Source of the DNA: Marinobacterium sp.
GTDB lineage: Bacteria > Pseudomonadota > Gammaproteobacteria > Pseudomonadales > Balneatricaceae
Assembly: GCA_018623095.1 (NCBI GenBank)
Contig: JAAZVX010000008.1
Span: 1 to 32,501, forward strand
Direction: 5' to 3'
Length of the DNA stretch: 32,501 nt
The translations under genes were made by a program, and so were the position numbers. The notes beneath the pieces were generated by a model. That model did no database searches. It saw only the letters and a program-made list of their open reading frames with translations, and was not told the origin of the DNA. Positions 1 to 8,268 of this stretch are shown here, in pieces (position 1 is the first letter of the stretch; every line of letters begins with the position of its first letter).

Positions 1-27
1 GGGGTTCGAACCCCTCTTCGCCCACCA
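1..27 (+). tRNA. tRNA-Val, 3' part only (cut by window edge)
   Basis: These bases are identical to the last 27 bases of the complete tRNA-Val at 226-301: T-arm GGGGTTCGAACCCC, acceptor strand TTCGCCC, then ACCA. The first 49 bases lie outside the window. It is therefore most likely a second copy of tRNA-Val(TAC), truncated by the window rather than a pseudogene. The anticodon itself is not visible. It is separated from tRNA-Asp by only 4 bases, so the cluster is probably one transcript. Confidence 0.85.
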
Positions 28-31
28 TAAC

Positions 32-108
32 GGAGCGGTAGTTCAGTTGGTTAGAATACCTGCCTGTCACGCAGGGGGTCGCGGGTTCGAGTCCCGTCCG
101 TTCCGCCA
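32..108 (+). tRNA. tRNA-Asp (anticodon GTC)
   Basis: A complete 77-base tRNA. The acceptor arms GGAGCGG and CCGTTCC pair with one G-T wobble and are followed by encoded GCCA. The D-arm contains AGTTCAGTTGGTTAGAAT. The anticodon stem CCTGC/GCAGG closes a loop with GTC, which reads Asp codons. The T-arm is GCGGGTTCGAGTCCCGT. It lies between two tRNA-Val copies. Confidence 0.96.
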
Positions 109-143
109 TTTATGAGATTGCAGTTCTCAAATTCTGCACATCT

Positions 144-202
144 TGTAGGAGCGATCTTGCTAAGGTCGCGATATTCGCATCGTCACAGACAATGCTCCTA
201 CA
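144..202. repeat. REP-like palindromic element inside the tRNA cluster
   Basis: The outer arms TGTAGGAGC (144-152) and GCTCCTACA (194-202) are perfect inverted repeats. An inner hairpin GCGATCT/AGGTCGC closes a short loop just inside the left arm. The TGTAGGAGCGA...CTTGCT...TCGCGA wording strongly resembles the Pseudomonas REP family known from memory. It lies in the 117-base spacer between tRNA-Asp and tRNA-Val. No other copy was noticed in the window, so the repeat status rests on resemblance and awaits a genome-wide count. Confidence 0.6.
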
Positions 203-225
203 GATACGGCACACGCCTACGATAT

Positions 226-301
226 GGGCGAATAGCTCAGTTGGGAGAGCATCTGCCTTACAAGCAGAGGGTCGGGGGTTCGAACCCCTCTTCGCCCACC
301 A
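226..301 (+). tRNA. tRNA-Val (anticodon TAC)
   Basis: A complete 76-base tRNA. The acceptor GGGCGAA pairs with TTCGCCC and encoded ACCA follows. The D-arm contains TAGCTCAGTTGGGAGAG. The anticodon stem TCTGC/GCAGA closes the loop CTTACAA with anticodon TAC (Val). The T-arm is GGGGGTTCGAACCCCT. A protein-coding ATG begins 16 bases after the terminal A, with no terminator visible between. Confidence 0.97.
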
Positions 302-317
302 TATCGAGTTCTGATTC

Positions 318-1223
318 ATGCAGACACCCTCAACCACCATCGACACTGTCAACTTGCCCAACGGCCTAAGTTTCGATGTTTTGCGTCTTGATCAGACGGA
401 TCATCTGATTTCGGGCAATAAATGGTTCAAATTGCTTCCTAATCTCGCGCATCTCAATCCGGGTACTCTAGTCGCCAGTTTTGGTGGCCCTCACTCCAAT
501 CATATCCATGCTCTAGCATACGCTGCTCAGAATCGAGGCCTGAGGTCGGTTGGTTTTATTCGTGGTGAACCTCAAAGCACGCCAACGCTCGATGATGCAC
601 ACTCCTGTGGCATGCAGTTAATTTTCATCGACCGTGATACCTATCGTGAAAAGCCTACCCAGTTGCTAGCCGGTCAATATCAGTTAATTGAACCTCATTG
701 GATTCCTGAAGGTGGCAGCAATCGAAAAGCGGTCCAGGGGTGTGCCACTATCTGGGATCAAGCCTGTTTGCAGGGACGCAAATATGATCAGGTCTATGTA
801 GCCGTTGGATCTGGGGGAACGATCGCGGGTCTCGTAGCGGGTGCTCCAGATGAGACAAAGCTGGTTGGAGTCTCTGCGTTAGGGAGTACGGCAGACCTAG
901 AAGATCGTATCAGTGAATTGTTGGCAGACCTGGCCCCTCAACAGGTGAATCCATGGTCTATTGAGGTGGCACTGCATCAACGCTACGGTAAGGTTTCATC
1001 TGAACTAGCAGCTACGCAGGTTCGAGCACAAGCTTTTGGGCTGGCGTTAGACCCAATCTATACGTTGCGAGTATTTCATTATTTAAACCGTCTTTACTTA
1101 GCTGGTCGATTAAAAAATAGGCGTGTACTCATGGTTCACACCGGAGGTATGCAAGGCCTGAGAGCTCAGCAACAACGTATCGATCGACTTGCAAAGGAGT
1201 TTGTTGGCCCACTCCCTTTTTAA
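318..1223 (+). CDS. PLP-dependent enzyme, ACC deaminase / D-cysteine desulfhydrase family
   Basis: A 301-aa fold-type II pyridoxal-phosphate enzyme. The SGNKWFKL motif near residue 33 holds the lysine expected to form the Schiff base with PLP. FGGPHSNHIHALA follows as the substrate/phosphate-side loop, and VAVGSGGTIAGLV near residue 165 is the glycine-rich PLP-phosphate-binding segment. Members of this family deaminate ACC or desulfhydrate D-cysteine; the sequence alone does not decide the substrate, and many bacterial relatives are uncharacterised. The ATG lies 16 nt after tRNA-Val with only a weak GAG upstream, which suggests read-through transcription from the tRNA operon. Confidence 0.85.
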   Translation: MQTPSTTIDTVNLPNGLSFDVLRLDQTDHLISGNKWFKLLPNLAHLNPGTLVASFGGPHSNHIHALAYAAQNRGLRSVGFIRGEPQSTPTLDDAHSCGMQLIFIDRDTYREKPTQLLAGQYQLIEPHWIPEGGSNRKAVQGCATIWDQACLQGRKYDQVYVAVGSGGTIAGLVAGAPDETKLVGVSALGSTADLEDRISELLADLAPQQVNPWSIEVALHQRYGKVSSELAATQVRAQAFGLALDPIYTLRVFHYLNRLYLAGRLKNRRVLMVHTGGMQGLRAQQQRIDRLAKEFVGPLPF

Positions 1224-1318
1224 CGCTATTAACACCTAGGTCGTCTAACTTTATCACTCTACAAGCTTTATACTCACTTTAACTTATAAAATGATATCCG
1301 CAGGGAAACGCACAGGGT

Positions 1319-2203
1319 ATGTATCAATTTCGTAACATCGGTCTGATTGGCCGCCTAGGAAGCAAAAAAGTCATCGATACAATGAAGCAGCTCATTCGGT
1401 TTCTTGAGCAGCGTCACTTGAACATCGTAATCGACGATAAAATCTCAGAGTTGATGCCTGGTCATGGTCTGCAAGTATCGCCACAAAAACTGATGGGCGA
1501 AGTCGCTGATCTGGTGATTGTGGTGGGTGGTGACGGCAGTCTTCTGGGTGCTGCTCGCTCTTTGGCATCGTCCAATGTTCCCGTGCTCGGGGTAAACCGA
1601 GGTAACCTAGGCTTCTTGACCGATATTAAACCTGAAGAGATCGAAGAGATGGTCGATCAGGTTCTTGAGGGTCACTACATTGTTGATAAGCGTTTTTTGC
1701 TGGATGTATCCGTCAAGCGAAATGGCGAACCGATCGCTGAGACGACGGCACTTAACGACTGTGTACTACACCCTGGTAAAGCGACTCGAATGATTGAGTT
1801 TGAGCTCTGGATCGAAGGTCAGTTCGTCTACACACAACGTTCAGATGGTCTTATCGTTGCTACACCGACAGGCTCAACCGCCTACTCACTATCAGCCGGC
1901 GGCCCACTGATGCACCCTAAACTGGATGCGTTGGTTTTAGTGCCTATGTTCCCGCATACACTGTCAAGTCGACCCATTGTGGTGGACGGTAACTCAGAAT
2001 TGAAACTGGTGATCAGTGAAAACAATGATACTTACCCATCCGTCGCTTGTGATGGCCAAAGCAATATTGCCTTGGCGCCTGGGGATACTGTGACGATCAG
2101 TAAAAAACCACAGAAACTGCGCCTTCTTCATCCAGAAAGCTACGATTTTTACAGCACCTGCCGGACCAAGCTCGGTTGGAGCTCAAAGCTCTGGGATAAG
2201 TAG
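1319..2203 (+). CDS. nadK: NAD kinase
   Basis: A 294-aa cytoplasmic enzyme that phosphorylates NAD to NADP. The diagnostic GGDGS motif is at residues 70-74, the NE/D motif appears as ALND near residue 145, and the conserved block DGLIVATPTGSTAYSLSAGGP follows. Length is normal for the ATP-NAD kinase family (about 290-300 aa). The start is the ATG after CACAGGGT, and the first residues align with known N-termini. It heads a plus-strand run, with the next gene's TTG two bases after its stop, so translation coupling is likely. Confidence 0.96.
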   Translation: MYQFRNIGLIGRLGSKKVIDTMKQLIRFLEQRHLNIVIDDKISELMPGHGLQVSPQKLMGEVADLVIVVGGDGSLLGAARSLASSNVPVLGVNRGNLGFLTDIKPEEIEEMVDQVLEGHYIVDKRFLLDVSVKRNGEPIAETTALNDCVLHPGKATRMIEFELWIEGQFVYTQRSDGLIVATPTGSTAYSLSAGGPLMHPKLDALVLVPMFPHTLSSRPIVVDGNSELKLVISENNDTYPSVACDGQSNIALAPGDTVTISKKPQKLRLLHPESYDFYSTCRTKLGWSSKLWDK

Positions 2204-2205
2204 TT

Positions 2206-3168
2206 TTGCAACGTCAGGGTATAGATTTAATTGGTGATATCCACGGCTGTGGCGAAAGCTTAAAGCTGCTGCTTAACCGTATGGGTTATAGGAAAATTGA
2301 TGGCGCTTACCGCCACCCTAGCCGCCGCGTTATTTTTCTGGGTGATATCATCGATCGTGGTCCGCGCATTGTTGAGACTTACGAGATTGTTCGTGCCATG
2401 GTTGAGAAAGCGGGTGCCGCCATTGTCATGGGCAACCACGAGTATAACTACTACTGTTTTAAAACTCCCAAGGGCGATGGCAGTGGTGATTACCTTCGTG
2501 AACACACGCCAAGACACCAGCGAATTGTTCAAGAGACCCTAGATCAATTTGCACATCGTCAATCGGATGAACAAGAGCTGTTGGATTGGATTGAATCGAT
2601 TCCACTGTTTATAGAACAGGATGATCTTAGAGTTGTTCATGCTTGTTGGCACTCAACATTGATCAACCGCTTACGAGAGCGGGTAGGTACAGCACCTGTC
2701 GTCGACAAGCAGTTTCTTTTGAACTCAGTTAAACCGCACAGTTTTGAGTTCCTAGTGATGGATCGATTGACTCGAGGTACACACTTACGTCTGCCTAACA
2801 ATGAAGTGATGATCAGTAAGGATGGTTTTAAGCGTCACTACTTTAGAACGCGTTTTTGGGCGCAAGAACCCAAGCGCATGGGGGATGTGGTGTTTCAGCC
2901 TGATCCGTTACCAGAGCATATAGCACGGACGGAGCTAACGCCGGCTGATTATGTGGATCTGCAGTTCTACTCTCGCGATGAGCGTCCACTGTTTATTGGC
3001 CACTACTGGTGTGAAGGTGAACCTAAGCCGGTTGCCGACAACATCGCCTGTCTGGATTACAGTGCCGTGAAGTATGGCAAGTTAGTTGCCTATCGTTTTG
3101 ATGGTGAAACTACACTCGATAGCAGCAAGTTTGTTTGGTTGGATGTCGATGCGGAGTTCCCTCGCTAG
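2206..3168 (+). CDS. Calcineurin-like metallophosphoesterase
   Basis: A 320-aa protein with the metallophosphoesterase signature in order: GDIHG near residue 11, GDIIDRG near 47, GNHE near 77 and a later His in VVHACWH. These residues bind the two metal ions of the family, and the N-terminal spacing resembles ApaH/PrpE-like enzymes. The central region (about 100-300) is longer than in ApaH, so the substrate is unknown. The apparent start is TTG two bases after the nadK stop, and there is no better in-frame ATG before GDIHG. Its stop TAG shares a base with the GTG start of the rhomboid gene. Confidence 0.85.
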   Translation: MQRQGIDLIGDIHGCGESLKLLLNRMGYRKIDGAYRHPSRRVIFLGDIIDRGPRIVETYEIVRAMVEKAGAAIVMGNHEYNYYCFKTPKGDGSGDYLREHTPRHQRIVQETLDQFAHRQSDEQELLDWIESIPLFIEQDDLRVVHACWHSTLINRLRERVGTAPVVDKQFLLNSVKPHSFEFLVMDRLTRGTHLRLPNNEVMISKDGFKRHYFRTRFWAQEPKRMGDVVFQPDPLPEHIARTELTPADYVDLQFYSRDERPLFIGHYWCEGEPKPVADNIACLDYSAVKYGKLVAYRFDGETTLDSSKFVWLDVDAEFPR

Positions 3169-4028
3169 TGTTACCTGTTGTGAAAACGGATCTAACCGTC
3201 GATCTAACCGAGTTCACTCATTTTTTATGGGCCAATGACATTCCACATCGGGTTGTGGAAGAGGATGACTGCCAAACACTGTTTGTAGCGGCACACATTA
3301 ATCGTGAAAAAGTACTTGATCTGTTTAACTATTGGCAAGAGGGTGGGGATCTCAACAAGATCAAGGTACAGGTTAAAAACCCTAAGAGCCTATCCTCTTT
3401 TAACATTGCAGAGCTAAAACAGCTGCCTGCAACAGCAGTGCTGATTTTCCTATCGGCCGTCATTACTCTGCTAATTGATTTTGGTGGCAATGCGAACTGG
3501 ATGGTCATTTTTAGTTTTGCAGACTTTTCACTCAACTCGAGTCAGATTGAGTATCAGACACTCAGCACCATGATCTCATCGGGTGAGCTATGGCGAATCT
3601 GGACGCCGATGTTTATGCACTTCTCGTTACTGCACATCCTGTTCAATCTACTGTGGGTTTGGATGATCGGAGGTGCGATAGAGAGACTTCAGGGAACGGC
3701 TCACTTTATTTTGTTGGTCCTTTTTTCCGCGGCGCTATCTAATCTGGCGCAGTTTTGGGTGACCGGCCCGCTCTTTGGTGGGCTCTCTGGTGTAGTCTTT
3801 GCTGTTTTGGGGTACACCTGGCTTTGGGATCAATTGAGCAGCAGGCCGCTTTTTAAACTGCCCAAAGCGCTGTTTGGATTCATGATTTTTTGGTTGGTCC
3901 TTGGCTATACCGGGACTCTGGAATTCATCGGTTTAGGAGCCATTGCAAATACCGCTCATTTGACCGGTCTCCTTTCGGGCCTCGCCTTCGCTTTAATTAG
4001 CAGAGTTTGGTTGCCCCGAGCGGCTTAA
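3168..4028 (+). CDS. glpG: Rhomboid intramembrane serine protease (GlpG type)
   Basis: About 286 aa. An N-terminal cytosolic GlpG-like domain (about residues 1-75) is followed by six hydrophobic segments. Catalytic Ser lies in GGLSGVVFAVLGY (about residue 207), the catalytic His in ANTAHLTGLLSG (about 264) and the oxyanion Asn in HILFNLLWVW (about 160). It cleaves membrane proteins within the bilayer. I place the start at GTG 3168, not the TTG at 3135 in the ORF track: GTG has GGAG 11 bases upstream, overlaps the previous stop (TAGTG) and gives the expected N-terminus. Confidence 0.92.
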   Translation: MLPVVKTDLTVDLTEFTHFLWANDIPHRVVEEDDCQTLFVAAHINREKVLDLFNYWQEGGDLNKIKVQVKNPKSLSSFNIAELKQLPATAVLIFLSAVITLLIDFGGNANWMVIFSFADFSLNSSQIEYQTLSTMISSGELWRIWTPMFMHFSLLHILFNLLWVWMIGGAIERLQGTAHFILLVLFSAALSNLAQFWVTGPLFGGLSGVVFAVLGYTWLWDQLSSRPLFKLPKALFGFMIFWLVLGYTGTLEFIGLGAIANTAHLTGLLSGLAFALISRVWLPRAA

Positions 4029-4095
4029 AAGCCTCCCTAAAACTCCTCTCAAACGCTCCTCTCTATGGTATTCTGAGTGCTTCCAATTTGAATGA

Positions 4096-4377
4096 ATGGG
4101 TAGCGGTTTGAATTACGAAAAAATGATCGAAACCATGACGCCTGATGTCTACCAGGCGCTTAAAGTGGCTGTCGAAATCGGCAAGTGGCCCAATGGTGAA
4201 AAGCTCTCTCCTGAGCAGCGCGAAACCAGTATGCGTGCGGTCATTGCCTATGAAGTGGCCCGTAACGTTCCAGAAGACCAGCGTGTTGGCTTCATCGATC
4301 GTACTCGTCCCGACGGCAAGCAGCATGGTTCAGACCCAATGCAGCCTGATGTATTAAGAATTCTGACAGATGACTAA
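4096..4377 (+). CDS. YeaC-like DUF1315 family protein
   Basis: A 93-aa small soluble protein of unknown function. The N-terminal pattern YEKMIETMTPDVYQALKVAVEIGKWPNGEKLSPEQRE closely follows E. coli YeaC, including the TPE/DVYQ and GKWP(N/D)G stretches. The tail is acidic and polar with no membrane segment. It follows the rhomboid gene after a 67-base gap and overlaps the start of the DUF2797 gene by 8 bases, so these two are very likely cotranslated. No biochemical role can be read from the sequence. Confidence 0.88.
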   Translation: MGSGLNYEKMIETMTPDVYQALKVAVEIGKWPNGEKLSPEQRETSMRAVIAYEVARNVPEDQRVGFIDRTRPDGKQHGSDPMQPDVLRILTDD

Positions 4378-5212
4378 CGACTCCTTATCAATGCGTGCCG
4401 AGGGCGTGCTAGAGAAGATGCGAGTGCATCTAGACTCACCTGTGCGTTATGAACTCTCCCTAAATGGCGAAGCTGGCCCCTTAGTTAACGACTTTATAGG
4501 GCAACCCATTCGCCTTGAGTACACCGGACAGATCAACTGTCTCTCTTGTGGGCGTAAATCGAATAAAAGTTTTAACCAGGGCTTTTGCTACCCCTGTTTC
4601 AAGAAACTGCCTAGCTGTGACACCTGTATCGTGAAGCCAGAAACCTGCCACTTTGCAGAAGGGACCTGCCGTGACGAGAGTTGGGGGCTTAAGAACTGTT
4701 TCGCCCCTCACATAGTGTATCTAGCGAACTCCTCGGGGCTAAAAGTGGGGATTACCCGCCAGACACAGATACCGACGCGTTGGATTGATCAAGGGGCAGT
4801 GCAGGCGCTCCCAATCATGGAGGTCAATAACCGCCTTCAGTCAGGTCTGGTTGAAACCATCTTTGCTAAACAGGTAGCGGATAAGACGAATTGGCGAGCC
4901 ATGTTGAAAGGGGATGTGCTTCCTCTTGATTTGAAACAGGAGCGAGATCGTCTATTTGAACTCTGTGATGAGCCATTGCAACAATTGATCAGTGCTCAAT
5001 CTGGCGATGCAATCCGTAAGCTTGATGCAGAGGTTGTTGAGATCAACTTCCCTGTACGGAATCACCCGATCAAGGTAACCAGTTTTAATTTCGATAAGAC
5101 GCCCGTCGTGGAGGGCATTCTTGAGGGGGTCAAAGGCCAGTACCTCATTTTAGATACAGGCGTGATCAACCTGCGCAAATTTGGCGCGTACAACATTAAA
5201 TTTTTCGCGTGA
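4370..5212 (+). CDS. DUF2797 domain protein with cysteine cluster
   Basis: A 280-aa member of the DUF2797 family, function unknown. A cysteine-rich block spans about residues 57-110 (CLSCG, CYPCF, CDTC, CHFAEGTC, NCF) and probably binds zinc. It is followed by HIVYLANSSGLKVGITRQTQIPTRWIDQGA, whose Y-L / K-V-G-I-T-R pattern recalls a GIY-YIG-like core (inference). The ATG at 4370 overlaps the yeaC-like gene; an alternative in-frame ATG lies at 4391. Its stop overlaps the region that supplies the pepN ribosome-binding site. Confidence 0.82.
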   Translation: MTNDSLSMRAEGVLEKMRVHLDSPVRYELSLNGEAGPLVNDFIGQPIRLEYTGQINCLSCGRKSNKSFNQGFCYPCFKKLPSCDTCIVKPETCHFAEGTCRDESWGLKNCFAPHIVYLANSSGLKVGITRQTQIPTRWIDQGAVQALPIMEVNNRLQSGLVETIFAKQVADKTNWRAMLKGDVLPLDLKQERDRLFELCDEPLQQLISAQSGDAIRKLDAEVVEINFPVRNHPIKVTSFNFDKTPVVEGILEGVKGQYLILDTGVINLRKFGAYNIKFFA

Positions 5213-5226
5213 TTGGAGATACCATC

Positions 5227-7827
5227 TTGAGTGAACAACCCAACACCATCTATCTGAAAGATTACCGTGTTCCTGAATTTTTAATCGACTCAGTTGCGCT
5301 TCGTTTTGAGTTGGATGAGGACGAGACGTTAGTGACTGCAACCTTGCAGATGCGTCGTAATCCCGATTCTCATCTGCGTAATGCGCCTCTGGTTTTAAAT
5401 GGCGATAAAGACCTTCAGCTCAAACGACTCTGTATCAACGATCAGCAGTTGCCAGAGGGTGAGTATGAAGTGACTGAAGAGTCACTGACGATTTCGGTAG
5501 TACCGGATCAGTTCACCCTGCAAACAATCTGTCGCATTCAACCCCAACTCAATACAGCGTTGGAAGGCCTCTACCGTTCTGATGGTGTCTTCTGTACCCA
5601 ATGTGAAGCCGAGGGCTTTAGGCGCATCACCTACTACTTAGACCGCCCAGATGTTATGTCCCTGTTCGAGACAACCATCGTGGCTGATTCACAACAGTAT
5701 CCTGTGTTGCTTTCCAACGGTAATGCCGTGGACAAAGGGGTAACGGATGATGGTCGTCACTGGGTCACTTGGCAGGATCCACACCCAAAACCAGCCTACC
5801 TATTTGCTCTAGTGGCTGGGGATTTAAGTTGTATTGAAGATCAATTCACAACCGCCTCTGGCCGTCAGGTTCAACTCCAGATATTTGCTGAGCCTAAAGA
5901 CCATGACAAACTCGCGTACGCAATGGACTCACTTAAACGTTCGATGCGTTGGGATGAAGAGGTCTATGGACGAGAGTACGATCTTGATATCTACATGATC
6001 GTTGCCGTCGACTTCTTTAACATGGGGGCGATGGAGAATAAGGGGCTTAATATATTCAACACCAGTTGTGTATTGGCTAGCCAAAAGACCACGACAGACC
6101 TTGGATTTCAACGTGTCGAAGCGGTCGTTGCGCATGAGTATTTCCATAACTGGTCAGGCAACCGAGTTACCTGTCGCGACTGGTTCCAGTTAAGTCTTAA
6201 GGAGGGGTTTACGGTATTCCGTGATGCTGAGTTCTCGGCCGATATGAACTCTCGCACCGTAAAACGAATTGAGGATGTGACACTCCTTAGAACTGCACAA
6301 TTTGCAGAAGACGCCGGCCCCATGGCTCATGCGGTGAGACCCGAGTCATTCATCGAGATCTCTAACTTTTACACGTTGACTGTCTATGAAAAAGGCGCCG
6401 AAGTCGTGCGCATGATTCACCAGCTCCTAGGTGAAGAGACCTTCAGAAAAGGTACCGATCTCTATTTTGATCGTCACGATGGCCAGGCTGTCACGACAGA
6501 CGACTTTGTTGCGGCGATGGAAGAGGCATCAGGGCGTGATTTAACTCAGTTTAAGCGCTGGTATTCGCAGGCAGGCACTCCAGTGGTTGAGGTCTCAGAT
6601 CAATGGGATGCTAAGTCAGGTCGTTACCAGCTCAGCTTTAAACAGAGCTGTCCAAGCACGCCTGGTCAAGAGAGCAAAGCGCCATTTCACATGCCTATCC
6701 GTTTCGGGCTCTTATCGCCAACGGGTAACGAACTCACTGCCGGTGTGGTTGAGCTGACGGAAGAGTTGCAGAGTGTCAGTTTTGAAGGGTTGCAGGAGAA
6801 GCCAATACCCTCTCTGCTTCGCGGATTCTCGGCACCGATTAAATTACGTTTTAACTACACGGATGAGCAGTTATTACATCTAATGCGATTTGATACCGAC
6901 GGTTTCAACCGTTGGGAATCTGGGCAGCGCTACTTGGTTAACAAACTGCAAGCGGGTATTGCGGGTGCGACGGTTGAACCCGATGCGGCACTCCTTGATG
7001 CTTGGAGTGCGTTACTGGAGGATGAATCCCTTGATGAGGCGATGCTGGCTAAGTTGTGTACCCTGCCAAGCGAAGCTTATCTGAGCGAATTAGCTGAGGT
7101 AATTGATGTAGAAGCGATTCACACGACACGCAGAGCCTTTGTTAAAGCACTGGGTAAAGCCCTAGCACCGCAGTGGTTGGTGGTTTATCAACGTTGCACC
7201 GCTAAAGATGCCTATCAACCTAGCGCGGATCAGGTTGCTATGCGCAGTCTGAAAAACCTAGCGCTCAGTTACTTGATCGCTGCCAACCATGAAGGCGCCA
7301 TTGATCTAGCAATGGAGCAGTTCAACAGTGCCGATAATATGACCGATCAACAATCTGCATTGGCGTCACTGGTTCATTCAGATGATATTGAAACCGCCCA
7401 ACAGGCACTGGCTGCCTTTAAGCAGCAGTGGTCAGGTGAGGCGCTGGTAATGAATAGCTGGTTCTCACTGCAGGCTTGTGACTCAAAAGAGGGCGCCTTG
7501 GATCGAGTGAAAGCTCTGGAGAACGATGAGCTATTTGATGCGAAAAATCCTAATAAATTGCGCAGTCTGATTGGTGCTTTCGCCAGTGGGAATCCCGTTC
7601 AATTTCATGCGCCAGATGGCTCAGGTTACCAATATCTAGCCGACTGGATTATTCGTCTGAATGAGCAAAACCCACAAATAGCATCGCGAATGTTAACGCC
7701 ATTAACGCGTTGGAAGCGCTATACTAGTGACAAGCAAAAGTTAATGAGAGCTCAGTTGGAACGAATCATGGCACAAAAAGGGCTATCGCCTGATGTCTAT
7801 GAGGTTGTCAGTAAGAGCTTGGTATAA
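5227..7827 (+). CDS. pepN: Aminopeptidase N (M1 family)
   Basis: An 866-aa zinc aminopeptidase, aligning over its full length with E. coli PepN (870 aa). The exopeptidase motif GAMEN is near residue 269, the zinc site HEYFHNW near 303-309, with the third ligand Glu in KEGFTVFRDAEF. LEGLYRSDG...CTQCEAEGFRRITYYLDRPDV is the typical N-terminal domain block. It trims N-terminal residues from cytosolic peptides. The ORF track begins at GTG 5209, but TTG 5227 has GGAGAT 6-8 bases upstream and yields the normal N-terminus (MSEQPNTIYLKDYR). Confidence 0.96.
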   Translation: MSEQPNTIYLKDYRVPEFLIDSVALRFELDEDETLVTATLQMRRNPDSHLRNAPLVLNGDKDLQLKRLCINDQQLPEGEYEVTEESLTISVVPDQFTLQTICRIQPQLNTALEGLYRSDGVFCTQCEAEGFRRITYYLDRPDVMSLFETTIVADSQQYPVLLSNGNAVDKGVTDDGRHWVTWQDPHPKPAYLFALVAGDLSCIEDQFTTASGRQVQLQIFAEPKDHDKLAYAMDSLKRSMRWDEEVYGREYDLDIYMIVAVDFFNMGAMENKGLNIFNTSCVLASQKTTTDLGFQRVEAVVAHEYFHNWSGNRVTCRDWFQLSLKEGFTVFRDAEFSADMNSRTVKRIEDVTLLRTAQFAEDAGPMAHAVRPESFIEISNFYTLTVYEKGAEVVRMIHQLLGEETFRKGTDLYFDRHDGQAVTTDDFVAAMEEASGRDLTQFKRWYSQAGTPVVEVSDQWDAKSGRYQLSFKQSCPSTPGQESKAPFHMPIRFGLLSPTGNELTAGVVELTEELQSVSFEGLQEKPIPSLLRGFSAPIKLRFNYTDEQLLHLMRFDTDGFNRWESGQRYLVNKLQAGIAGATVEPDAALLDAWSALLEDESLDEAMLAKLCTLPSEAYLSELAEVIDVEAIHTTRRAFVKALGKALAPQWLVVYQRCTAKDAYQPSADQVAMRSLKNLALSYLIAANHEGAIDLAMEQFNSADNMTDQQSALASLVHSDDIETAQQALAAFKQQWSGEALVMNSWFSLQACDSKEGALDRVKALENDELFDAKNPNKLRSLIGAFASGNPVQFHAPDGSGYQYLADWIIRLNEQNPQIASRMLTPLTRWKRYTSDKQKLMRAQLERIMAQKGLSPDVYEVVSKSLV

Positions 7828-7841
7828 AAGGAGTCATTGTT

Positions 7842-8228
7842 ATGGCTATCTCTATCGATTCAGACATTAAGTTCGATCTGCAACAGAACTACCGCCGTTA
7901 CCTAAACTTTCTGGATCAGTATGGGGCTGAAAACGATGCACTGAAAAATGCACGAAGCTCTAAAGTCTGGATTGTGGCATTGGTTCTACTGATCTTCGCT
8001 CTGGCGTCTGATTTCTTCCTGGGTGCTAGTGCTGCCCTGTTTGGTATCTTCTTCTACCGGGTTGTAATGGCTTGGCTAGAGGTTCGTAAAGCAGAAGAGG
8101 GGCGTGAGCAGGCAGAACGTTGGTTCTCGACTAAAGGGTTTAAGTTTGAAGGACGCGTACTCTTCTTCAAAGAGGACGAAATGCTTGAGGAGCCTATCGA
8201 TCCATTTGATGAGCGAATCTACCAATAG
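7842..8228 (+). CDS. Small two-TM membrane protein, unknown function
   Basis: A 128-aa protein I do not recognise. A polar N-terminus (about 1-42) is followed by two hydrophobic segments (about 45-62 and 64-78), giving a helical hairpin. The charged C-terminal part (EVRKAEEGREQAERWFSTKGF) ends acidic (EEPIDPFDERIYQ). The N-terminus contains LQQNYRRYLNFLDQYGAENDALKNA, an amphipathic stretch. A good AAGGAG lies about 10 bases before the ATG. It starts 14 bases after pepN and is probably its last operon partner; a terminator follows directly. Confidence 0.75.
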   Translation: MAISIDSDIKFDLQQNYRRYLNFLDQYGAENDALKNARSSKVWIVALVLLIFALASDFFLGASAALFGIFFYRVVMAWLEVRKAEEGREQAERWFSTKGFKFEGRVLFFKEDEMLEEPIDPFDERIYQ

Positions 8229-8237
8229 TCAGTAAGC

Positions 8238-8268
8238 AAAAGGGCAGGTCATTGATCTGCCCTTTTTT
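8238..8268. terminator. Bidirectional rho-independent terminator
   Basis: Stem AAAAGGGCAG/CTGCCCTTTTTT with loop GTCATTGAT. A-tract on the left and T-tract on the right make it work in both directions, ending the pepN/two-TM transcript and the opposing GMC oxidoreductase gene. The minus-strand gene's stop (8249-8251) lies in the loop, so the hairpin's right arm encodes its last residues, QKRADQ. Confidence 0.88.

Noticed and set aside
1-27. Partial tRNA-Val as a tRNA fragment or attachment-site remnant
   Set aside because: It starts exactly at the window edge and is followed by normal tRNA-Asp; no integrase or other phage genes are near, so window truncation is the simplest explanation.
112-369. 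85-aa plus-strand ORF and 83-aa minus-strand ORF across the tRNA region
   Set aside because: Both run through tRNA-Val and its spacer; the coding appearance is accidental.
1745-1765. NAD kinase motif ALND in place of ALNE
   Set aside because: The family motif is NE/D, so Asp is an accepted variant and not a sign of lost activity.
3135-3167. TTG 3135 start of the rhomboid gene
   Set aside because: It adds 11 residues without family resemblance inside the preceding gene; GTG 3168 has a ribosome-binding site.
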